Part shown: one piece after another, positions 1 through 7,032 of the stretch | Numbering within the stretch: the first letter of the stretch is position 1 | Layout: each line of letters begins with the position of its first letter | Assembly (NCBI GenBank): GCA_009774235.1 | Contig: VSNJ01000008.1 | Span: 1 to 51,832 of the forward strand | Source of the DNA: Lachnospiraceae bacterium | Lineage (GTDB): Bacteria > Bacillota > Clostridia > Lachnospirales > Lachnospiraceae | Direction of reading: 5' to 3' | DNA length: 51,832 nucleotides | The notes under the pieces: model-generated | What the model saw: the letters and a program-made list of their open reading frames with translations, nothing else | The model's database searches: none | What the model was told of the DNA's origin: nothing | Position numbers and translations under genes: made by a program

Positions 1-13
1 CTACATATTCGTA

Positions 14-31
14 ATACTATAATAATAGTAT
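14..31. promoter_or_regulatory. Short AT-rich palindrome upstream of ytfQ
   Basis: Arms ATACTAT and ATAGTAT are separated by four bases, about 40 bases before the ytfQ start. It could be an operator or chance in AT-rich DNA; the true promoter may lie outside the window. Confidence 0.2.
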
Positions 32-69
32 CACTATCATTATATCTAAAATCAAGGAGGAGAAGAAGA

Positions 70-1119
70 ATGAAGAAAAAATTTTTAGCAAAAGTGCTTT
101 CTGTTATGATGGCTGCTGCCCTTTTAACAGGATGCGGAGGTGGCGGCAGCAAAGATACTGACACAGCTGGCGGCAGCAGTGATGTAATTACTGTTGGCTT
201 CTCACAGGTAGGAGCAGAATCTGACTGGCGTACAGCAAACTCTGAATCAATGAAATCTACCTTTAGCGAAGAAAACGGATATAAACTGATTTTTGATGAT
301 GCACAGCAGAAACAGGAAAACCAGATTACTGCAATCCGTAACTTTATCCAGCAGGAAGTTGACTACATAGTTCTTGCACCTGCTACAGAATCAGGATGGG
401 ACAGTGTACTCCAGGAAGCAAAAGATGCAGATATCCCGGTTATTATTGTTGACCGTATGATAGATGTTTCAAATGACAGCCTTTATACGGCATGGGTTGG
501 CTCTGACTTTAAGCTTGAAGGACAGAAAGCATGTGAATGGTTAAAGGCATATGCGGCATCAAAGGATATGAAAGAAATTAATATTGTGGATATCCAAGGA
601 ACTATTGGTTCTTCTGCACAGATTGGCCGTACAGAGGCATTAAATGAGGCTGTTGAAGCAAACGGATGGAACCTGCTTGCACAGCAGACTGGTGAATTTA
701 CACAGGCAAAAGGCCAGGAAGTTATGGAGTCAATGTTAAAACAGCATGACAATATTAATGTTGTATATTGTGAAAATGATAATGAAGCATTTGGTGCTAT
801 TGATGCTATTGAAGCTGCTGGAAAGAAAGTAGGTCCAGACGGGGATATTCTTGTAATGTCATTTGATACAACAAAGGCTGGCATTACAGATACTTTATCT
901 GGCAAAATTATATTAAATACAGAGTGTAATCCTCTTCATGGCCCACGTGTAGAAGAAATAATTAAAAAACTGGAAAATAATGAAACTCCAGATAAACAGG
1001 CATATGTAGATGAAGGAATTTTTGCACATGGAGCAGATGTTGATAAGGTTACTGTTAATGGTACAGATTATACTGTTACTGAAGTAACTGAAGATGTAAT
1101 CAACGGCCGTGCTTATTAA
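70..1119 (+). CDS. ytfQ: Sugar ABC transporter substrate-binding lipoprotein, YtfQ family
   Basis: Periplasmic-binding-protein-type lipoprotein that captures a sugar outside the membrane for the importer encoded just downstream. The N-terminus is a lipoprotein signal: KKK, a hydrophobic stretch and a lipobox ending LLTGC near residue 22, then a Gly/Ser linker. The mature part matches E. coli YtfQ in wording I recognise (TVGFSQVG, QQKQENQI, the LDR/VDR loop, QGTIGSSAQIGR, GEFTQAKGQEVMES). A strong AAGGAGGAG ribosome-binding site precedes the ATG. In E. coli the family binds galactofuranose; the substrate here is an inference from family and may differ. A hairpin follows the gene, which fits higher expression of the binding protein than of the membrane parts. 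Only 69 bases upstream are in view. Confidence 0.9.
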   Translation: MKKKFLAKVLSVMMAAALLTGCGGGGSKDTDTAGGSSDVITVGFSQVGAESDWRTANSESMKSTFSEENGYKLIFDDAQQKQENQITAIRNFIQQEVDYIVLAPATESGWDSVLQEAKDADIPVIIVDRMIDVSNDSLYTAWVGSDFKLEGQKACEWLKAYAASKDMKEINIVDIQGTIGSSAQIGRTEALNEAVEANGWNLLAQQTGEFTQAKGQEVMESMLKQHDNINVVYCENDNEAFGAIDAIEAAGKKVGPDGDILVMSFDTTKAGITDTLSGKIILNTECNPLHGPRVEEIIKKLENNETPDKQAYVDEGIFAHGADVDKVTVNGTDYTVTEVTEDVINGRAY

Positions 1120-1189
1120 AATCCATCCAGATACTATACAAAAGGCAGGTATCTGGTTCCCATGGGAATAAAGCAAGCCTGGATATAAG

Positions 1190-1215
1190 GGCAATGCATA
1201 GGCATTGCCTTTTTT
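1190..1215 (+). terminator. Hairpin plus T-run between ytfQ and ytfR
   Basis: Stem GGCAATGC / GCATTGCC with a short loop is followed by six T residues. It is a classical intrinsic terminator placed inside the operon, 50 bases before the ytfR start. Partial termination here would keep binding-protein mRNA more abundant than permease mRNA, a known arrangement in ABC importers. Confidence 0.75.
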
Positions 1216-1265
1216 ATCCAGAAAACCAGCTTCTTTATTATATTAGAACGGAATGGAGGAGTAAA

Positions 1266-2777
1266 ATGGAAAAAGAAATTGTACTGGATATGAAGAACGT
1301 TTCAAAAACTTTTCCTGGTGTCAAAGCATTGCAGCATGTGGATTTTAAACTGCGTAAAGGGGAAATCCATGCGCTTATGGGTGAAAATGGTGCAGGAAAA
1401 TCCACCCTTATCAAAGTGCTTACCGGAGTACATGATTTTGAATCTGGTGAAATTATAATGTCAGGTGCAAGCATTATAAATAAATCACCACAAGACGCCC
1501 AGTCACACGGAATAAGCACTGTATACCAGGAAGTAAATTTGTGCCCAAACCTTTCTGTAGCAGAAAACCTCTTTATTGGACGTGAACCGAGGAAATTTGG
1601 CTTTATTGACTGGAAAACTATGAAGTCTAAAGCTACAGAACTTCTTAAGGACCTGGATATTGATGCTAATGTATCTGATAAACTTGAAGAATGTTCTATC
1701 GCTAAACAACAGATGATTGCTATTGCCAGGGCAGTTGATATGAAATGCCAGGTGCTTATACTTGATGAACCAACTTCATCACTGGATGATGAAGAAGTTG
1801 AGAAACTTTTTGTACTTATGCGCAGGCTTAAAAGTGAAGGTGTTGGCATTATATTTGTTACACATTTCCTTGAACAGGTATATGCAGTATGTGACCGTAT
1901 TACTGTACTGCGGAACGGGACTCTTGTTGGGGAATATGAAACTGCAGAACTCCCACGTGTAATGCTTGTTGCCAAGATGATGGGTAAAGATTTTGATGAC
2001 CTTGCAGATATTAAGGGAGACCACAAACAGCTTGATAAGTTAATTCCAGTTATAGAAGCAAAGGGTGTTGGAAGGAAAGGAAGCATTAAACCTTTTGATT
2101 TTGTAGCAAATAAGGGTGAAGTTGTAGGTCTTACAGGACTGTTAGGTTCTGGACGCTCTGAACTTGTACGTGCAATATATGGCGCTGATAAACCAGACTC
2201 TGGCAAAATATTTGTCAACGGAAAAGAAGCTAAAATTAATGCTCCTATTGATGCTATGAAACTTGGTATGGCATATCTCCCAGAAGACCGTAAAAAGGAT
2301 GGCATTATTGCTGATTTATCCGTAAGGGAAAATATTATACTTGCACTACAGGCGAAGAAAGGTATGTTCCATCTTATGAGCCGTAAAGAAATGGAAGAAG
2401 CGGCGGATAAATACATAAAAATGCTCCAGGTTAAAACTGCCAGCCGTGAAACCCCTATTAAAAGCTTATCTGGCGGAAACCAGCAGAAAGTTATTATAGG
2501 AAGATGGCTGCTTACTAACCCTGAATACCTTATACTGGATGAACCAACACGTGGTATAGATATTGGTACCAAAACAGAGATACAGAAACTTGTACTTGAC
2601 CTTGCAGATAAAGGCATGTCAGTTACTTTTATCTCTTCTGAAGTAGAAGAGATGCTGCGTACCTGTTCACGTATGGGAGTTATGCGTGATGGAAAGAAAG
2701 TTGGCGAATTAACCGGTGATGACTTATCACAAGAAGGAGTTATGAAAGCAATCGCAGGAGGTGATGAAAATGAATAA
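1266..2777 (+). CDS. ytfR: Sugar ABC transporter ATPase with two ATP-binding cassettes, YtfR family
   Basis: Energises sugar import at the inner face of the membrane. It has 503 residues with two ABC cassettes, the usual length for the RbsA/MglA/YtfR group. The first cassette shows Walker A GENGAGKST and Walker B ILDEPTSSLD; the second has the degenerate Walker A region GLLGSGRSEL, signature LSGGNQQK and ILDEPTRGID. The chosen start, MEKEIVLDMKNV, follows GGAGGAG by a few bases; an in-frame extension upstream runs through the hairpin and is unlikely to be translated. The end overlaps the start of the first permease by eight bases, so translation is probably coupled. Substrate is inferred from the neighbouring YtfQ-like binding protein. 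Confidence 0.92.
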   Translation: MEKEIVLDMKNVSKTFPGVKALQHVDFKLRKGEIHALMGENGAGKSTLIKVLTGVHDFESGEIIMSGASIINKSPQDAQSHGISTVYQEVNLCPNLSVAENLFIGREPRKFGFIDWKTMKSKATELLKDLDIDANVSDKLEECSIAKQQMIAIARAVDMKCQVLILDEPTSSLDDEEVEKLFVLMRRLKSEGVGIIFVTHFLEQVYAVCDRITVLRNGTLVGEYETAELPRVMLVAKMMGKDFDDLADIKGDHKQLDKLIPVIEAKGVGRKGSIKPFDFVANKGEVVGLTGLLGSGRSELVRAIYGADKPDSGKIFVNGKEAKINAPIDAMKLGMAYLPEDRKKDGIIADLSVRENIILALQAKKGMFHLMSRKEMEEAADKYIKMLQVKTASRETPIKSLSGGNQQKVIIGRWLLTNPEYLILDEPTRGIDIGTKTEIQKLVLDLADKGMSVTFISSEVEEMLRTCSRMGVMRDGKKVGELTGDDLSQEGVMKAIAGGDENE

Positions 2778-3831
2778 AGACACTCTTAAAAATATTACTT
2801 CAAAACGCCTTTTCCTGCCAGTTGTATGTTTATTAGCAGTGCTTCTTGCCAATGTTATTAAGACCCCTGATTTCTTTAAAATCACTCTTGAGAATGGTGT
2901 ATTGTCTGGTTATATTATTATTGTAATTAACCGTGCTTCTGAACTTGTAATACTTGCAATAGGAATGACACTTGTAACTGCTGCTTCTGGTGGCCAGGAT
3001 ATCAGTGTAGGTGCTGTTATGGCAGTCGCTGCTGCTGTATGCTGCCAGATTCTCTCTGGCGGTGAGGTTTCTGTTACAGAACTTGCTTCCCCTATGATAT
3101 TTGCTATTATTTCTGCAATCCTTGCTGCTGCATTATGTGGTGCATTTAACGGGTTTCTTGTTGCAAAGCTTGGTATACAGCCAATGGTTGCTACTTTAAT
3201 TTTATTTACTGCTGGAAGAGGTGTTGCACAGTTAATTACAAAAGGACAGATTACATATATACGTGTTGATTCTTATAAAACATTTGGAGGATATATTGGG
3301 AAATGTCCTGTCCCTACCCCTATATTCCTTGCAATTATAGTTATCGTTATTGTAAATCTTGTACTTAAAAAGACTGCTTTAGGGCTTTATATTGAAAGTG
3401 TTGGCATAAACGGGACTGCTTCAAGACTGGTTGGTTTAAACTCTGTACTTATTAAATTCCTTACTTATGTAATCTGTGGGGTTATGGCAGGAATTGCTGG
3501 TGTAATTGCATCAAGCCGCATATACTCAGCAGATGCTAATAATATCGGCCTTAACCTGGAGATGGATGCCATACTTGCTGTTGCACTTGGCGGCAATGTA
3601 CTTGGCGGCGGCAAATTCAGCCTTATGGGCTCTGTTATCGGTGCATATACAATACAGGCACTTACTACTACCCTCTATGCAATGAATGTAAAGGCAGACC
3701 AGCTTCCAGTTTATAAAGCAATAGTAGTTATTATTATTGTAATTCTACAAAGCCCAGCATTTAAAAAGATGCTTGCAAAACAGAAAACAAAGAAATTATC
3801 TGGCGGTACAGCTGTGGAAGGAGGAAAATAA
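2770..3831 (+). CDS. ytfT: Sugar ABC transporter permease, YtfT family
   Basis: One of two membrane subunits of the importer; 353 residues of largely hydrophobic sequence with about eight to ten membrane spans of the RbsC-like permease type. Family motifs visible include the segment SGGQDISVGAVMA and the late loop with ILAVALGGNVLGGGKFS, which in this family contacts the ATPase. The start at MNKDTLKN lies about six bases after AGGAGGTG within the end of ytfR; the GTG nine bases upstream is possible but badly spaced. The next permease starts two bases after this gene, so all four genes form one transcription unit. Confidence 0.9.
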   Translation: MNKDTLKNITSKRLFLPVVCLLAVLLANVIKTPDFFKITLENGVLSGYIIIVINRASELVILAIGMTLVTAASGGQDISVGAVMAVAAAVCCQILSGGEVSVTELASPMIFAIISAILAAALCGAFNGFLVAKLGIQPMVATLILFTAGRGVAQLITKGQITYIRVDSYKTFGGYIGKCPVPTPIFLAIIVIVIVNLVLKKTALGLYIESVGINGTASRLVGLNSVLIKFLTYVICGVMAGIAGVIASSRIYSADANNIGLNLEMDAILAVALGGNVLGGGKFSLMGSVIGAYTIQALTTTLYAMNVKADQLPVYKAIVVIIIVILQSPAFKKMLAKQKTKKLSGGTAVEGGK

Positions 3832-3833
3832 AT

Positions 3834-4877
3834 ATGGAAATGGGTATTTTTAAATCAAATACAGTTACAACTGAAAAAAGAAAATTTAATTCTAACACTT
3901 TCCTCCTTATGATTACAATATTGCTGTTTCTGGCAATGTATATCTCAGGCATGATTATTTTCAAGGATAATGGTTTTGCAAAGCCCCAGATGTTCCTTGA
4001 CCTGCTTATTTCTAACGCAGGGCTTTTAGTTATCGCAGTTGGACAGACAATAGTTATGATTACTGGTGGTATTGATATTTCTGTTGGTTCTGTTACTGCA
4101 CTTGTCTGTATGGCAATAGCTAACCAGATAGAAAACCATGGTGCAAGTGCATATATGGCAGTTGTTATTGCCCTTGGCATTGGTCTTTTATATGGCATTG
4201 TACAGGGATTTTTAATTTCTTACCTGGAAATACAGCCATTTATTGTAAGCCTTGCAGGCCTGTTCTTTGGAAGAGGACTTACTTCTATGATTAGCACAGA
4301 TATGATTTCTATTAAAAATGATATATTCATTTCATGGGCAACATTCAGTATTGACCTTCCAATTGGTTCATACAGCAAGCGTGGAAAGTTTATACCTGCA
4401 CATATTTACCCTACTGTTATTATTGCACTTGCCATTGTTATTATAGTAGCACTTGTTATGAAGTATTCTAAATTCGGACGTGAAGTATACGCAATAGGCG
4501 GCAACGCACAAAGTGCTATGATGATGGGATTAAATGTACGTAAAACAAAATTTAAAGCATATATACTTAATGGTTTTCTTGCAGGATGTGGCGGATTTTT
4601 ATTCTGCCTTAACAGCTGTTCAGGATTTGTAGAACAGGCAAAAGGCCTGGAGATGGACGCTATTTCTGCTTCTGTTATTGGCGGCACACTATTAAGCGGT
4701 GGTGTCGGCACACCATTCGGGACTATATTTGGTGTATTGATTAAAGGAACAATTTCAAGCCTTATTACAACACAAGGCTCACTTTCAAGCTGGTGGGTAC
4801 GTATTGTACTTTCAGCATTGTTATGCTTCTTTATTGTATTACAGGCAATATTTACAGGCATAAAGAAGAAAAAATAG
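3834..4877 (+). CDS. yjfF: Sugar ABC transporter permease, YjfF family
   Basis: Second permease subunit, 347 residues, multi-spanning, with the RbsC-like signatures GGIDISVGSVTAL near the first third and ASVIGGTLLSGGVGTPFGT near the end. It pairs with the YtfT-like subunit to form the pore, matching the E. coli ytfQRT-yjfF arrangement. GGAGG lies about ten bases before the ATG. It is the last gene of the unit. No simple T-tailed terminator follows; the large palindromic repeat starting 30 bases downstream may serve as the transcript end. Confidence 0.9.
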   Translation: MEMGIFKSNTVTTEKRKFNSNTFLLMITILLFLAMYISGMIIFKDNGFAKPQMFLDLLISNAGLLVIAVGQTIVMITGGIDISVGSVTALVCMAIANQIENHGASAYMAVVIALGIGLLYGIVQGFLISYLEIQPFIVSLAGLFFGRGLTSMISTDMISIKNDIFISWATFSIDLPIGSYSKRGKFIPAHIYPTVIIALAIVIIVALVMKYSKFGREVYAIGGNAQSAMMMGLNVRKTKFKAYILNGFLAGCGGFLFCLNSCSGFVEQAKGLEMDAISASVIGGTLLSGGVGTPFGTIFGVLIKGTISSLITTQGSLSSWWVRIVLSALLCFFIVLQAIFTGIKKKK

Positions 4878-4906
4878 ACCCAGGTTATACATTATAATAA
4901 AATTGT

Positions 4907-5092
4907 GGCTCTGGCAATTCCAAAATTTTACCCCAGGCAGCACGCTCCCGCTTGGATGGATACGCAGTGGTGCGTAAAGCCCCAAATGCTTAATAGAAAC
5001 AAAAGTTTCTATTAAGCATTGAAAACAGGGCTTAAGCACCAGCGTATCCATAACAGCTGCCTTATGGTAAAATATTTGGAATTTGCCAGAGT
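4907..5092 (+). repeat. Large nested palindromic repeat, family A copy 1
   Basis: A 186-base imperfect palindrome. The outer arms are CTCTGGCAATTCC...TTTTACC and GGTAAAA...GGAATTTGCCAGAG. Inside are arms starting GGCAGCACGCTCCCGC and ending AACAGCTGC, and a GTGGTGCGTAAAGCCC / GGGCTTAAGCACC pair. The tip is a perfect 16-bp stem (4985-5000 with 5005-5020; loop AAAA) beginning AATGCTTAATAG. Family A copies at 13729-13934 and 47881-48029 have the same outer and middle arms but different tips. It lies directly downstream of the ytf operon. No protein is encoded. It could be a non-autonomous mobile element or a structured RNA or terminator. Confidence 0.85.
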
Positions 5093-5194
5093 AATATAAT
5101 TTTTGTATAAATTTAATTCCCAAACATAAATACGCCATTTATTTACCAGGCTTTACTTAACTAAATGACATTGTGCTATGTGCTATGACAGGTC

Positions 5195-5280
5195 ATGTAA
5201 TGCTACATAAAGCCGCAAATGCTTAATATAAACAAAAGATTCTATTAAGCATTGGATATCAAATTTAAGCACCAACAAGT
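5195..5280 (+). repeat. Degenerate partial copy of family A repeat
   Basis: This stretch repeats the inner part of the preceding element: CTACATAAAGCCGC, then AATGCTTAATATAAAC - AAAA - GATTCTATTAAGCATT, then TTTAAGCACCAAC. The tip stem has a few mismatches and the outer arms CTCTGGCAATTCC are missing. It reads as an eroded copy about 100 bases from copy A1. Confidence 0.65.
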
Positions 5281-5308
5281 CTAAAGTACCCCCTGGGAAT
5301 AGTGGCGG

Positions 5309-5410
5309 CTATTTCTTTCCCTTAAAGATTATATAACACAATCTAACAAGGTCAACAATAAATATTCCAATCTGGATTAAATCCTGATATGTAACATATA
5401 TTGTTATCAC
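5309..5410 (-). CDS. Possible 33-residue holin-like membrane peptide
   Basis: The frame from a GTG codes for a 33-residue peptide: a short polar N-terminus (VTYQDLIQIG), one hydrophobic span (IFIVDLVRLCYIIF) and a basic tail KGKK. This pattern resembles the very short peptides annotated in many Firmicutes as putative holin-like toxins. The ribosome-binding site is not ideal: GGAAGAAGG lies immediately before the GTG. A GGAGGG / CCCTCC hairpin (5430-5450) sits just upstream. The frame stays open further upstream on the same strand, but that part shows no recognisable domain. The peptide may be real, a relic, or chance. Confidence 0.4.
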   Translation of the reverse strand: MITIYVTYQDLIQIGIFIVDLVRLCYIIFKGKK

Positions 5411-5988
5411 CCTTCTTCCTCTTTGGTCTGGAGGGCTACTTGAACCCTCCGGGTAAAAAAGAGGGGTAAAGCCGCCTTTGGCTCTATGATTTTCCCATAT
5501 CGGCAATATATCATATTTTACTTTATCTGGAAATACCTTATCCATTTTAATTTTTTCATTTTTTGATTTTGACTTGTTATACATGATAATGGCGTAGTTA
5601 AGAACAAGCCCATTACATGAGAACATACCAGCAACTGCCTGATGCCCATAATCCCTGTTTTCTTTTCATATGGGACTGGTGGAAATATGCATCGCCGATA
5701 GGATGCAAAGCCTTTGACGAGGGCTTTGTATGGGAGGATATGGTATCATCTACGATACAAAAAATAAGTTTTCTGATAATGGCAGCTCTGTTATGCTGCC
5801 AATTTCCTGCTAAACATATTAAAAACGGAGATTGATGATACTTAAACCTAAAAAATGGAGAAACTCAAACCCCTATAATGTTGACAAAAACAAAATGCCA
5901 TATATCCAAGTAAAGCCACTCTATCCTAAGTGTTTTTAATGGTATTTTCCAGTAAATTATGATAAAATACAATCCAGGAGGAAATGGA
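5411..5988. other. Gene-poor stretch with probable relics
   Basis: No convincing gene. A + strand frame at 5617-5835 encodes 72 residues with no known motif and overlaps an equally unconvincing minus-strand frame. A hairpin GGAGGG/CCCTCC lies at 5430-5450. A TTGACA occurs at 5879-5884 without a good partner, and TAAAAT at 5963-5968 could be a -10 element for the decayed gene that starts at 5989. The whole stretch looks like accessory-DNA remains. Confidence 0.4.
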
Positions 5989-6398
5989 ATGGATAAAATG
6001 GAATTGGAAAATGCTATAAAAAATATTTTTACGCAATGTCTAAATGAACCAGATATTTTAGAAATAATTAAAGCTAAATTGAATGATGCGGATGAAACTT
6101 ATACTTATGAAAAAAACAGACACAACAACCCTGTATTTCTATTAATGAAAGTAGTAATATAACCAACACAATATTAATTGAAAAAATAGATGAGGTTTTA
6201 AAATACCAAAAGGAGATAAAAGTTTTAATTAAGCCAGAAGTTAATAAAGAAACGAAACAGATAGATGAATTATTAATTAAATTTAAAAATTATCAAGATG
6301 AAAATAGTAATCTTATTACAGAAAATGAAAATCTTAAAAAAGAAAATCTTAATCTAATAAATGAAAATAAAAATATGAAAGAAAAATGTAAAATATAA
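5989..6398 (+). pseudogene. Coiled-coil protein gene broken by a one-base frameshift
   Basis: An ATG preceded by AGGAGG opens a frame reading MDKMELENAIKNIF and continuing to a seven-A run at 6110-6116, where it goes out of frame and stops at 6162. Adding one A restores a second frame that runs SINESSNITNTILIEKIDEVLKYQ and ends in an Asn/Glu/Lys-rich coiled coil at 6398, giving about 136 residues in all. The two halves read as one protein. The product resembles small helical partners sometimes found beside Hsp70-like genes, but this is a guess. The break could be true decay, slippage in the homopolymer, or an assembly error. Confidence 0.6.
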
Positions 6399-6451
6399 GG
6401 CAATTGTAAGAGTAGCGTGACCTACATTTTGATAATATATATTTTGGAGGT

Positions 6452-6909
6452 ATGGAAAGGTTGTTGAAAATAATCAAGTTAATATAAATGAATTAAATAA
6501 ATATGGTTTAAGTGTTTGCAAATCAATGTCAAATCCAGAAACACAAAGTAATGGGAAAAAAGTTCCCCATATTAATAAAGATGATAATGTAAGTCCCAAT
6601 ATCCAGGAACTGCTGGATTGTAATAAGAAAAGATGTGGTTTACCAAGTTATGACAAGAGATGCTTTACGGTATAAAAGCAGGATATTGGGATGTGTTTGA
6701 AAATAGTGATTTGTATAAGAAGCAGGATAAAGGGTTGATTGCACGTGATCCTAGATTAGATATAAAAAAGAATGGCGTTATAGGAATTGATTTTAGGACA
6801 AAGAATTATCTTGGTAGTGACAGAAGAAACAATTTCGATTGCAAATAAAGCAGCGGTTACAGAAGTGGAAAAAATTCTTAAGACACTTGCAGATGGAAAT
6901 GTATTGTAA
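6452..6909 (+). pseudogene. Multiply frameshifted gene remnant, possibly Hsp70-like N-terminus
   Basis: After TTGGAGG there is protein-like sequence in several frames: a polar stretch (NELNKYGLSVCKSMSNPET), then MLYGIKAGYWDVFENSDLYKKQ, then KKNGVIGIDFRTKN, then in another frame VTEETISIANKAAVTEVEKI before the stop at 6907-6909. The piece GVIGIDFRTK resembles the phosphate-1 loop of Hsp70/actin-type ATPases (GIDFGT), with Arg in place of the usual Gly. That identity is tentative. A complete Hsp70 would be several times longer, so this is at most a deletion remnant. It follows the broken coiled-coil gene at 5989. Confidence 0.45.
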
Positions 6910-6916
6910 GAAAATC

Positions 6917-6970
6917 AAAATAAAGCTGCCGCTCTATGAAATTTTATTTTTTAAAGCGGCAGCCCAGTTT
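6917..6970 (-). terminator. Hairpin ending the VWA operon
   Basis: Stem GCTGCCGCT (6925-6933) pairs with AGCGGCAGC (6955-6963). On the minus strand the hairpin is followed by TTTATTTTGATTTT. It lies 70 bases past the stop of the last VWA gene and probably ends that transcript. The + strand side is also moderately T-rich. Confidence 0.6.
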
Positions 6971-7032
6971 TGATTATTATAATAAATTGTTGTTCCGGCT
7001 ATATTGCATATATATTATTGTCTATGTCTATC

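Noticed and set aside
1121..1195. Riboswitch between ytfQ and ytfR
   Set aside because: Only a simple terminator hairpin is present, with no known aptamer pattern.
1238..2617. 459-residue minus-strand frame opposite ytfR
   Set aside because: It is a shadow of a clear two-cassette ATPase gene and is rich in Ser/Ile as expected for antisense of such a gene.
4907..5092. Family A considered as a complete insertion sequence
   Set aside because: It encodes no transposase and no clear target-site duplication could be seen by eye.
5617..5835. 72-residue + strand frame
   Set aside because: No motif, no good ribosome-binding site, and it overlaps another weak frame; probably relic DNA.
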